A DNA stretch of 8,992 bases from Betaproteobacteria bacterium (GTDB lineage Bacteria > Pseudomonadota > Gammaproteobacteria > Burkholderiales > Usitatibacteraceae). The DNA lies in NCBI GenBank assembly GCA_012274175.1, contig JAAOZZ010000021.1, positions 1-8,992 of the forward strand, written 5' to 3'. This document shows positions 1-6,638 of this stretch, in pieces. The translations under genes and the position numbers were made by a program. Each line of letters opens with the position of its first letter. The stretch's first letter is position 1. The notes below the pieces were generated by a model. That model worked only from the letters and a program-made list of their open reading frames with translations, searched no databases and was not told where the DNA came from.

Positions 1-389
1 CCCAACCCGTCGGGAAGGAAGACGAGCCGCTCCCCGGCGGCGAGCGGCTGTCCGTCCACGTAGAGGCCGGTCACGCGCAGGTCCCCCTCGAGGCGCTCGT
101 CGCGCGAGGGATCGGCGCGCCACGCCTCGCCCGCGAGCTTCCATTCGCGCAGCAGCCCGGCGTCGAACGACACCGCCGTGGGGAGCCCGCCGAACCACGC
201 GGCGTCGCGCGCCCGCTCGATGGCGAGCGCCACGCGGCCCGATTCGCGCCGGCCCACTTCCAGGTCGCTCGGGAAGAGGTTCACCGCGGCGATCGCGATC
301 ACGATGCCGGTGATGGCCACCACCACCAGCACCTCGATGAGGGTGAAGCCCGCGGGGCGCGGTCTATTCCCAGTTCCCAATGTCGGCAC
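1..389 (-). CDS. gspH: Type II secretion minor pseudopilin GspH, C-terminus beyond the left edge
   Basis: This is the N-terminal 129 residues of a pseudopilin; the C-terminus lies off the left edge. GspH belongs to the minor pseudopilins that, with I, J and K, form or cap the tip of the periplasmic pseudopilus. The prepilin signature is GFTLIEVLVVVAITGIV at residues 14-30: peptidase cleavage is expected after Gly14, giving mature Phe1 and the conserved Glu5, followed by a hydrophobic helix of about 20 residues. The following stretch (RRESGRVALAIERARDAAW) resembles the amphipathic region of GspH/FimT proteins. The start is chosen as GTG at 389, giving a short leader rich in Pro, Gly and Arg; TTG at 380 is the alternative (11-residue leader). 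No in-frame ATG lies close by. From 389 it overlaps the end of gspG by 26 nt, which suggests translational coupling. GspI or GspJ are less likely because this gene follows gspG directly and has a GspH-like helix. Confidence 0.85.
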   Translation of the reverse strand, partial: MPTLGTGNRPRPAGFTLIEVLVVVAITGIVIAIAAVNLFPSDLEVGRRESGRVALAIERARDAAWFGGLPTAVSFDAGLLREWKLAGEAWRADPSRDERLEGDLRVTGLYVDGQPLAAGERLVFLPDGL

Positions 390-834
390 CGCTGCCTTCG
401 CCGCCGCGAGCGCGATCGGCCCCGAGGCTGAACACGTCGATCTCGCCGTGCACGCCGGGGTTGAGGTACTGGTAGTCGCCGCCCCAGGGATCCTTGGGCA
501 GGCGCTCGAGGTATCCACCCTGCTTCCAGTTGGTGGGCGCGGGCGGGGTGCCGGGCTTCTGCACCAGGGCACCCAGTCCCTGGTCCGTGGACGGATAGAA
601 CCCGTTGTCGAGTCGGTAGAGCTTGAGGGACTGCACGATGGCGCCGATGTCCGCCTTGGCCGCCACCCGGCGCGCCTCGTCGGGCCGGTCCATCACGCGC
701 GGCACCACGATCGCGGCGAGGATGGCGAGGATCGCCACCACCACCAGCACCTCGATCAGCGTGAAGCCTCGCTGCCAATTGGCGTTGACCGGCGACTCGT
801 CGTCCGGTCCAACGCCGTTCGTGATGGGTGTCAT
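364..834 (-). CDS. gspG: Type II secretion major pseudopilin GspG
   Basis: This 156-residue protein is the main subunit of the pseudopilus that pushes folded substrates through the secretin. The prepilin peptidase site is GFTLIEVLVVVAILAILAAI from Gly23, with conserved Glu5 of the mature chain. It is followed by the GspG features VPRVMDRPDEARRVAAKADI, a region ending in LDNGFYPSTDQGLGAL, and YLERLPKDPWGGDYQYLNPG. The tail SLGADRARGGEGSGADIGNW (about residues 136-155) matches the calcium-binding C-terminal loop of GspG, with both conserved aspartates present. The mature length of 133 is normal for the family. The start is ATG at 834, 14 nt after the gspF stop, with a GGA 6 nt upstream. A GTG at 849, overlapping the gspF TAG, is an alternative preceded by AGGGA. 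Either start gives a leader that is acidic rather than basic, which is unusual. Confidence 0.95.
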   Translation of the reverse strand: MTPITNGVGPDDESPVNANWQRGFTLIEVLVVVAILAILAAIVVPRVMDRPDEARRVAAKADIGAIVQSLKLYRLDNGFYPSTDQGLGALVQKPGTPPAPTNWKQGGYLERLPKDPWGGDYQYLNPGVHGEIDVFSLGADRARGGEGSGADIGNWE

Positions 835-848
835 CTCGATTCCGTTCA

Positions 849-2063
849 CTATTTCCCTATCAACGAATTCAACTGGAAGATGGGCAGCAGGATCGCGATC
901 ACGATCCCCAGCACGAGGCCGCCCATGGCGAGGATCATGGCGGGCTCGAAGACCGCGGCGAACGCGGCGAGCGTGGTCGCCACGTCGGCCTGCTGCTGGC
1001 GCGCCGCGCGCTCGAGGGCCTCGTCGAGGCGCCCGCTCGTCTCGCCGCTCGCGATGAGGTGCACCATCACCGGCGGGAAGGCGCGGGTGGCGGCGAGGGC
1101 GCGCGCGAGCGGCATGCCTTCGCGCACGCCGCGGGCCGCGGTGGCGAGCGCCTCGCGCATCGGCACCAGGGTCATCACGCCGATGCCCGCCTCCAGCGAC
1201 TGCAGGATCGGCACGCGGCTGCCCACGAGGATGGAGAGCGTGGCGGCGAGGCGCGCGGCGTCGAGGTGGCGCAGCGTGCGGCCGACGAACGGAACGCGCC
1301 ACGCGAAGCGGTGGATCGCCGCGCGGGCGTTCTCGCGCCGCAGCGCGTAGCGCAACGCGATGCCGGCGGCAATCGCGAGCACGATCCACAGCCCCCAGGT
1401 CTTCTGCAGGAAGCCGGAGAAGGCGATGAGGGCCCGGGTGAGGATCGGAAGCTGCTGGTGCGCGTGGATGAAGACCTGGATCACCTGCGGCAGCACGTAG
1501 ACCAGCAGCGCGCCCACGACGAGGAGTGCCACGGTGAAGACGATCGCGGGATAGATGAGGGCGAGCGCCAGGCGAGCGCGCATCTGCTGGCGGTCCTCGA
1601 GGTAGTCGGCGAGCCGCGTGAGCACGCGCGGCAGCTGGCCAGAGGATTCTCCCGCGGCCACGAGCGTGCGGTAGAGCTCGGAGAAGATCCCCGGGAATGC
1701 CGAGAGCGCCTTGGCCACGCTGTTGCCGGCGAGTACCTCGCCGCGCAGCGCCGCCAGCACCTGGCGCACCCGTTCGACCTCCGCCTGCTCGATCAGCGCG
1801 TTGAACGCCTGCTCCACGGTGAGCCCTGCTTCGAGGAGCGAGGCGAGCCCGCGCGTGAGCTGGTTCAGCTGCGCGGTGGAAAGTCCCGCGCGCCGGAAGC
1901 GCGCCCCGCCCGCCGGGTCGTTGGCCGCGATGACCTCGACGCGGTATGGCGTGAGGCCCTGGTCGCGCAGCTGGGAGCGCGCCTGGCGGGCGCTGTCGGC
2001 CTCGAGCACGCCCTTGTGGAGCTTCCCCTCGACGTTGTAGGCCTGGTATCTGAATCCCGGCAC
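849..2063 (-). CDS. gspF: Type II secretion inner-membrane platform protein GspF
   Basis: This 404-residue polytopic inner-membrane protein forms the platform core that couples the GspE ATPase to pseudopilus assembly. Two copies of the T2SSF domain are visible, at about residues 68-192 and 270-392. Each has the family motif near its end: LVAAGESSGQLPRVLTRLAD (134-153) and IASGETSGRLDEALERAA (337-354). Hydrophobic segments lie near 166-192, 222-240 and 371-394, fitting the usual three-helix topology. The N-terminal MPGFRYQAYNVEGKLHKG is typical of GspF, so the GTG at 2063 is confidently the start. The sequence GGGGAGAGGG ends 3 nt before it and is a strong Shine-Dalgarno; it belongs to an intergenic repeat (2067-2150). 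The length matches the family, and no key region is missing. gspG follows after 14 nt. Confidence 0.96.
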   Translation of the reverse strand: MPGFRYQAYNVEGKLHKGVLEADSARQARSQLRDQGLTPYRVEVIAANDPAGGARFRRAGLSTAQLNQLTRGLASLLEAGLTVEQAFNALIEQAEVERVRQVLAALRGEVLAGNSVAKALSAFPGIFSELYRTLVAAGESSGQLPRVLTRLADYLEDRQQMRARLALALIYPAIVFTVALLVVGALLVYVLPQVIQVFIHAHQQLPILTRALIAFSGFLQKTWGLWIVLAIAAGIALRYALRRENARAAIHRFAWRVPFVGRTLRHLDAARLAATLSILVGSRVPILQSLEAGIGVMTLVPMREALATAARGVREGMPLARALAATRAFPPVMVHLIASGETSGRLDEALERAARQQQADVATTLAAFAAVFEPAMILAMGGLVLGIVIAILLPIFQLNSLIGK

Positions 2064-2066
2064 TTA

Positions 2067-2150
2067 CCCTCTCCCCGGCCCTCTCCCAAGGGAGAGGGAG
2101 ATCACGTTCCCTCTTCCCGGCCCGTTCCCGAGCGAGGGGGAGGTCACGTT
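2067..2150. repeat. Tandem pair of 42-bp GC-rich palindromic intergenic repeats
   Basis: Two direct copies of 42 bp lie at 2067-2108 and 2109-2150 and agree at 35 of 42 positions by hand alignment. Both end in TCACGTT on the plus strand and share a CCCTCTnCCCGGCCC opening. They fill the only intergenic space between gspE and gspF. The last seven bases of the right-hand copy contain the final Thr codon and TGA stop of gspE. On the minus strand the left-hand copy ends with the gspF Shine-Dalgarno. From memory, translations of this sequence family give SPKGEG-like peptides that turn up widely in spurious ORFs of GC-rich proteobacteria, so I infer a dispersed repeat family. That needs a genome search. 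Confidence 0.8.
2079..2098 (-). promoter_or_regulatory. Perfect 9-bp inverted repeat, possible hairpin before gspF
   Basis: The arms CCCTCTCCC (2079-2087) and GGGAGAGGG (2090-2098) are perfect complements separated by AA, within the left repeat copy. In the gspF leader RNA this would form a GC-rich hairpin just upstream of the Shine-Dalgarno. The SD region itself (GGGAGAGGG, minus strand of 2067-2075) is identical to one arm, so the CCCTCTCCC arm of the transcript could pair with either. No T-tract follows on either strand, so it is not a typical intrinsic terminator. Any effect on GspF levels is inference. Confidence 0.5.
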
Positions 2151-3658
2151 CGGGTCACTCTCAGCACCTCGTCGAGCGAGGTGGCGCCGTCGCGCACCCA
2201 GCGCAGGCCGTCTTCCCGCAGGCGCACCATGCCGTGGCGGACAGCGTATTCGCGCAGCTTCGCTTCCGACGCGGTGTCGTGCACGAGGCGGCGCAGGTCG
2301 TCGTCGGCCGTGAGCAGCTCGTAGATGCCCGTGCGGCCCTTGTAGCCGGAGAAATTGCACGCGCCGCAGCCCACCGCCTTGTACAGCCGCTCGGGACAGG
2401 AACCGCCGAAGACGGAGCGCTCGGCGGCGTCGGGCTCGTAGGGCGAGCGGCACGCGGCGCAGAGCCTGCGCACGAGGCGCTGGGCGAGCACGCCGTTCAG
2501 GGTCGAGGCGAGCAGGTAGGGCTCGATGCCCATGTCGATCAGGCGCGTGACGGCGCCGGGCGCGTCGTTGGTATGCAGGGTCGCGAGCACGAGGTGGCCG
2601 GTGAGGGAAGCCTGCACCGCGATCTGCGCCGTCTCCAGGTCGCGGATCTCGCCAATCATCACCACGTCCGGGTCCTGGCGCAGGATGGCGCGCAGCGCCC
2701 GCGCGAAGGTCATCTCGATGCGCGGGTTGACCTGGGTCTGGCCCACGCCGTCCAGCTCGTATTCGACCGGGTCCTCGACCGTGAGGATGTTGCGCGTCTT
2801 GCGATCCAGGCGCGAAAGGCACGAGTAGAGCGTGGTGGTCTTGCCCGAGCCCGTGGGCCCCGTCACCAGCAGGATCCCGTGGGGAGCCTGGATCAGCTGG
2901 TCCACCTGGTCGCGCGTGGACGGCGCCATGCCAAGCGCGTCCAGCGTGAGCCGGCTCGCCTGCTTGTCCAGCAGGCGCAGCACCACGCGCTCGCCGTTCG
3001 CCGTGGGGATTGTGGACACGCGAACGTCGATCGCGCGCCCCGCGATCCGGAGCGCGATGCGCCCGTCCTGCGGCAGGCGCTTCTCCGCGATGTCGAGGGA
3101 GGCCATCACCTTGATGCGCGAGACCATCGCGGGATGCAGGCCCCGGCGCGGCTCGACCACGTCGCGCAGCGCCCCGTCGACCCGGAAGCGCACGAGTGCC
3201 CGCGACTCGAAGATCTCGAGGTGCACGTCGGAGGCGCCCTCGCGCACCGCCTGGGTGAGCAGCGCGTTGATGAGGCGGATGATCGGCGCGTCGTTCTCGG
3301 TCTCGAGGAGGTCGGCGACTTCCGGCAGTTGCTCGGTGAGCTTGGCCAGGTCCACCGACTCGCCGATGTCGTCGACGATCGTCTCCGCCGCGGACGGCTC
3401 GCGAGTGTAGGCGAGCGCCAGGCAATGCTCGAATTCCTCCGGCGTGAGCAGCACTTCCTTGAGCGGCTTGCCCGCCATGCGGCGCACCTCGGCGAGCGTG
3501 GATGCCTGGGGATAGGGACGGATCCACACCTCGAGGGCTCCGCCCGTGATGCGCGCGGCGAGCACGCCCTTCGATTTCGCGAACGGGTAGGGCAGCAGGC
3601 GTACCGTCTGCAGGTCGAGGTCCTGGGGATTCACGGTGCGTTCGAGGGGAGCGGTCAT
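2144..3658 (-). CDS. gspE: Type II secretion traffic ATPase GspE
   Basis: This 504-residue cytoplasmic hexameric ATPase powers pseudopilus assembly and docks on GspL and GspF. An N-terminal T2SSE_N-like region spans about residues 20-90. The core has LLVTGPTGSGKTTTLYS with Walker A at 267-275, the Asp box ILTVEDPVEY at 291-300, Walker B DVVMIGEIRD at 331-340 with catalytic Glu337, and the His box LVLATLHTND at 356-365. A tetracysteine zinc motif is complete at Cys400, Cys403, Cys431 and Cys434, which supports GspE over retraction ATPases such as PilT. The C-terminal GRTGIYELL and TSLDEVLRVTR are typical of the family. The start is ATG at 3658, 16 nt after the gspD stop; no strong Shine-Dalgarno is visible, so coupling to gspD is plausible. 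The stop codon lies inside the repeat at 2109-2150, and the protein end looks natural. Confidence 0.97.
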   Translation of the reverse strand: MTAPLERTVNPQDLDLQTVRLLPYPFAKSKGVLAARITGGALEVWIRPYPQASTLAEVRRMAGKPLKEVLLTPEEFEHCLALAYTREPSAAETIVDDIGESVDLAKLTEQLPEVADLLETENDAPIIRLINALLTQAVREGASDVHLEIFESRALVRFRVDGALRDVVEPRRGLHPAMVSRIKVMASLDIAEKRLPQDGRIALRIAGRAIDVRVSTIPTANGERVVLRLLDKQASRLTLDALGMAPSTRDQVDQLIQAPHGILLVTGPTGSGKTTTLYSCLSRLDRKTRNILTVEDPVEYELDGVGQTQVNPRIEMTFARALRAILRQDPDVVMIGEIRDLETAQIAVQASLTGHLVLATLHTNDAPGAVTRLIDMGIEPYLLASTLNGVLAQRLVRRLCAACRSPYEPDAAERSVFGGSCPERLYKAVGCGACNFSGYKGRTGIYELLTADDDLRRLVHDTASEAKLREYAVRHGMVRLREDGLRWVRDGATSLDEVLRVTRT

Positions 3659-3674
3659 CGGGGATCGGTGCGCT

Positions 3675-5720
3675 TCATTTCGCCGTCTGCCCGAGGGGCT
3701 GGTCGCGCGCCTGGTCGAGCGGCGGCAGCTGCGTGGCGCGGCTCTGCGGCAGCAACCCGTCCGTGGGCTCCTTGATCTCGCCCTGGAGGTTGCGGATGTA
3801 CTCGTAGCGGTCGGCGGTGAGCGTGGCCGCTCCGTGGGCGTCCTTCAGCACCACGGGGCGCAGGAAGATCATGAGGTTCGTGCGCTTGTGGTTGCGCGAG
3901 GTGTACTTGAAGAGCGAGCCCAGCCAGGGGATGTCGCCCAGCAGCGGCACCTTGTCGATGGTGGCGGAATGGTCGTCCTGGATGAGGCCGCCCAGCACCA
4001 CGATCTGGCCGTCGTCCACCAGCACCGTGGACTCGAGCGAGCGCTTGTTGGTGATGATGTCGGCGGACTGCACGAGGGACTTGTCCTGGGTCACGCTCGA
4101 GACCTCCTGGAAGATCTTGAGCTTCACCGCGCCCGCCTCGGACACCTGGGGTGTCACGCGCAGCGTGAGGCCGATGTCCTTCCTCTCGATGGTCTGGAAC
4201 GGGTTCGTGGCGCTGCCGGCGGTGGGCGTGTAGGTGCCGGTGATGAACGGGACGTTCTGGCCCACGACGATCTTCGCCTCCTCGTTGTCCAGCGTGAGCA
4301 CGTTGGGCGTGGACAGCACGTTGGCACTGGAGTCGCCCTCGAGCGCGCGGGCGAGCAACTGCAGGTTCGCGATCTGGGTATTGGTCCCGGGGATCGTGAT
4401 GGTGCCGTTGATGATGCCGAGGTTGAGCCCCGGGGCGAGGGTGGTGGGATCGATCGCCGCGCCCAGGATGTTGCTGCCCACGGTGGTGTTGAAATTCGTG
4501 CCGCCGAAGGCGGTCTGCCCGTTGCCGATGTTGCGCGCGCCATTCCACTGCACGCCGAACTCGGCCGCCCTTCCCTCGGAGACCTCCACGATCAACGCCT
4601 CGATGTAGACCTGGGAGCGGCGCTGGTCGAGCGCGTCGATCACGGTGCGCAGGTTGCGGTACACCGGCTCCGAGGCGCTGATGATGATCGAGTTGGTGGG
4701 CGGGTAGGCCTGGATCACGGAGCTGGGCACGCTTGCCGCCGCGCCCTGGCCGCCGGTGGACGCGCCCTGGGTCGAGGTGCCGCCGGCGGGCGTGGCGGAG
4801 GTCGGGGTCATGCGCGACGATTCCGCGCCCGTGAGCAGCCCCCGCAGCGTCTCGGCGATGCGCGTGGCCTCGGCGTTGCGCAGGAAGACGGTGTAGATGT
4901 TGCCGTTGCCCGCGCTCGGCATGTCCAGGCCCAGGGCGAGGGTCTTGATGCGCTGCATGACGCCGGTGTTGTCGGCGCGCACCACGAGGCTGTTGGTGCG
5001 CGTGTCCACCGCGATCGCCGCCTTGGGCGTGGCGCCCGGCGCGTTGGGGGCCACCACCGTCTCGGGGACCACGCGATGCAGCATCTCCGCGATGTCGATC
5101 GCCGAGGCGTTCTGCAGCGGGATGATCTGCACTTCCGAGCCCGGCGGCCGGTCGATCGACTGGATGATGCGCTGGATGCGCCGCACGTTCTCCGCGTAAT
5201 CGGTGATGACGATTGCGTTGCTGTTCGGATAGGCGGCGATGAAGTTGTTGGCGGTCACCAGGGGCCGCAGCACGGGCACCAGCTGGATCGCGTTCTCGTT
5301 CTGCAGCGTGAAGACCTGGGTGACGACGCGATCGCCCCTCACGCGCGCCGCCTGCTCTCCCATGGGATTGGCGTTGGTCTTGGCCTCGGCTTCGGGCACG
5401 ATCTTCACGAAGCCGTCGCCCTCCACCGCGGCGTAGCCCTGCACGCGCAGCGTCGAGAGCAGGATCTGGTAGAGCATCTCCTTCGACACGGGCTTGTCGG
5501 AGACGATGTTCACGTTGCCGGTCACGCGCGGGTCGAGGATGAAGTTCTTTCCCGTGTGCTGGCCCACCGTCTTGATCACCGACTGGATGTCGGCGTTCAC
5601 GAAGTTGACGGTGATCTTTTCCTCGTCGGGTGCGCTCGGGGCGGCCAGGGCGCCGGGCCCGGAGGCGAGCAACAGCAGCCCCAGCAGGCCGGCCGTGAGG
5701 GAAGTGAGAAATCTCGTCAC
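3675..5720 (-). CDS. gspD: Type II secretion outer-membrane secretin GspD
   Basis: This 681-residue secretin forms the outer-membrane channel through which folded proteins leave. A signal peptide with hydrophobic core LTAGLLGLLLLAS and cleavage near ALA-AP (residues 24-28) is clear, with no lipobox. N0 is at about 35-108 (ITVNFVNADIQSVIKTV, then ILDPRVTGNVNIVS). N1, N2 and N3 repeats follow, roughly 131-365, each with the motif of a short sequence ending in AIVITD, SLVVRA or SIIISA. The N3 domain holds a Gly/Ser/Thr/Ala-rich loop at about 305-333. The secretin domain spans about 369-625 and includes VYIEALIVEV, LSTPNVLTLDNEEAKIVVGQNVP in part, and the VPLLGDIPWLGSLF signature at 591-604. The start is GTG at 5720, the only start that gives a clean signal peptide; its Shine-Dalgarno is weak. 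The reading frame stays open far upstream, through gspC, but that is out of frame with gspC. The C-terminal tail is short and Gln/Pro-rich. Confidence 0.96.
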   Translation of the reverse strand: MTRFLTSLTAGLLGLLLLASGPGALAAPSAPDEEKITVNFVNADIQSVIKTVGQHTGKNFILDPRVTGNVNIVSDKPVSKEMLYQILLSTLRVQGYAAVEGDGFVKIVPEAEAKTNANPMGEQAARVRGDRVVTQVFTLQNENAIQLVPVLRPLVTANNFIAAYPNSNAIVITDYAENVRRIQRIIQSIDRPPGSEVQIIPLQNASAIDIAEMLHRVVPETVVAPNAPGATPKAAIAVDTRTNSLVVRADNTGVMQRIKTLALGLDMPSAGNGNIYTVFLRNAEATRIAETLRGLLTGAESSRMTPTSATPAGGTSTQGASTGGQGAAASVPSSVIQAYPPTNSIIISASEPVYRNLRTVIDALDQRRSQVYIEALIVEVSEGRAAEFGVQWNGARNIGNGQTAFGGTNFNTTVGSNILGAAIDPTTLAPGLNLGIINGTITIPGTNTQIANLQLLARALEGDSSANVLSTPNVLTLDNEEAKIVVGQNVPFITGTYTPTAGSATNPFQTIERKDIGLTLRVTPQVSEAGAVKLKIFQEVSSVTQDKSLVQSADIITNKRSLESTVLVDDGQIVVLGGLIQDDHSATIDKVPLLGDIPWLGSLFKYTSRNHKRTNLMIFLRPVVLKDAHGAATLTADRYEYIRNLQGEIKEPTDGLLPQSRATQLPPLDQARDQPLGQTAK
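4722..4808 (-). other. Low-complexity Gly/Ser/Thr/Ala loop in the GspD N3 domain
   Basis: Residues about 305-333 of GspD are almost entirely Thr, Ser, Ala, Gly, Pro and Gln. They lie between the helix ETLRGLLTGAE and the strand SVIQAYPPTNSIIIS. Flexible loops of this kind are common in the N3 domain of secretins and face the channel lumen. Its length is likely to vary among relatives. Confidence 0.6.
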
Positions 5721-5818
5721 GATTTGTAGCTTTTGCGTTGATTTGTCACGTATTTTCAGCGCACCAGTGTACACCAGGAAGGGCGCGGGCAAGGCGCCTT
5801 TTTGCCGGGCTTCGCCGA
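5721..5818 (-). promoter_or_regulatory. gspC-gspD intergenic gap with possible internal promoter
   Basis: This gap is 98 nt, the longest within the operon apart from the repeat region, and its gspD-proximal half is strikingly AT-rich for this window. On the minus strand a -10-like TACACT lies at 5771-5766. A TTGCCC lies upstream at 5792-5787 with a spacer of only 15 nt. Transcription from there would give a gspD leader of roughly 38 nt, starting near 5758. The A/T-rich leader may also help initiation at the GTG, which lacks a good Shine-Dalgarno. The promoter call is tentative because the spacer is short. Confidence 0.3.
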
Positions 5819-6622
5819 TCAACGGATCTGGTAGGTGAGCTGGACGGTCGTGCCCCCGCGCTGCACTTCGGCCTGGATCTGGGTGAGCGTGGCGAACTGT
5901 TGGTAGAGGCGCGCGAGGTCCCCCGGCGAGGCGACCGTCTGGCCGTTGACCTTGCGGATCACGTCCCCGGTCTGCAGCCCGAGGCGCGCGGCGAGGCTGC
6001 CCGCCGGCGCGGCCTCCATCTTCACCCCGCCGCCGGGAGGGATGCCGATCTGGCCCAGGTAATTCAGCTGGTTCGGATCCCGCAGCGCTTCGTCGAGCTG
6101 CTTGCGCGAAAGGCTGTAGCGGTTGGCCGCGGGCCGCGCCACGTCGAGGCGGAAGCCCACCGCGCGCGAGGCCTGCACGGCGCGCGCCGTGGCGTGGGGC
6201 GCTTCGAGGTCGATGCGGCTGCGCACGCCGGCGCGCGCGACGATCACGTGGTCGGGGTGCACTTCGGCGAGCGTGAGCCCGGGCTGCACCTCGCCCTCGA
6301 CGAAGACGGAGAGGTCCCGGCCGGTTCCGGTCGAGAAGATGGCGGAGGCGGCCACGCCGGGGGTGGGCGCGACCACGCCCTTCAGCCGCAGCCCCTGGGC
6401 GGAAGCGGTACCCGTGGCGGCCTCGGGCGCCTGGGCGCCGAACATTCGCGCCACCGCCGCGAGGTCCACCTCCCCGCCGGCCGCGCTCGCCGCCGCGACG
6501 GGCGCGGGTGCCACGAAGGCCCATGTCCACCAGGCGAGCTGCCAGGCGAGGGCGAGCACCAGCGCCACGACGACGAGCGTGCCGATCGCGCTTTGCCGGG
6601 CAGGGGCGGGCAGGGTGGCCAT
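5819..6622 (-). CDS. gspC: Type II secretion protein GspC (HR and PDZ domains)
   Basis: This 267-residue bitopic inner-membrane protein bridges the platform and the secretin. One membrane helix spans about residues 13-37 (IGTLVVVALVLALAWQLAWW), with a short cytoplasmic N-terminus. The homology region (HR), which binds the GspD N0 domain, covers about 52-142 with LAAVARMFG, LRLKGVVA and VHPDHVIVARAG. A linker leads to a PDZ domain at about 178-265 with the core GLQTGDVIRKVNGQTV (215-230) and the helix SPGDLARLYQQF. A PDZ domain rather than a coiled coil marks it as the PDZ type of GspC. ATG at 6622 is the start, 16 nt after the stop of the solute-binding protein gene; no clear Shine-Dalgarno is visible, so translation may be coupled. 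Length and domain order are normal for GspC. Confidence 0.93.
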   Translation of the reverse strand: MATLPAPARQSAIGTLVVVALVLALAWQLAWWTWAFVAPAPVAAASAAGGEVDLAAVARMFGAQAPEAATGTASAQGLRLKGVVAPTPGVAASAIFSTGTGRDLSVFVEGEVQPGLTLAEVHPDHVIVARAGVRSRIDLEAPHATARAVQASRAVGFRLDVARPAANRYSLSRKQLDEALRDPNQLNYLGQIGIPPGGGVKMEAAPAGSLAARLGLQTGDVIRKVNGQTVASPGDLARLYQQFATLTQIQAEVQRGGTTVQLTYQIR

Positions 6623-6638
6623 GGCGAGATGGTAGCGC

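Noticed and set aside
2079..2098. Hairpin as an intrinsic terminator between gspE and gspF
   Set aside because: The stem is strong but is followed by G/A-rich sequence, not a run of T, on the minus strand.
828..2324. Long open frame on the plus strand opposite gspF and gspE (498 codons)
   Set aside because: It is rich in Arg, His, Gly and Ala with no domain pattern. It is antisense to clear gspF and gspE and reflects the strong G/C third-position bias.
3636..5729. 697-codon plus-strand open frame opposite gspD
   Set aside because: Its composition is an artefact of antisense reading of a GC-rich gene, and gspD on the other strand has every secretin domain.
5788..5806. GGCAA...TTGCC inverted repeat between gspC and gspD as a terminator
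   Set aside because: The stem is only 5 bp, and no T-tract follows on the minus strand where transcription runs.
5721..6530. N-terminal extension of GspD to 951 residues
   Set aside because: The extension is the out-of-frame reading of gspC. The clean signal peptide at GTG 5720 fixes the true start.
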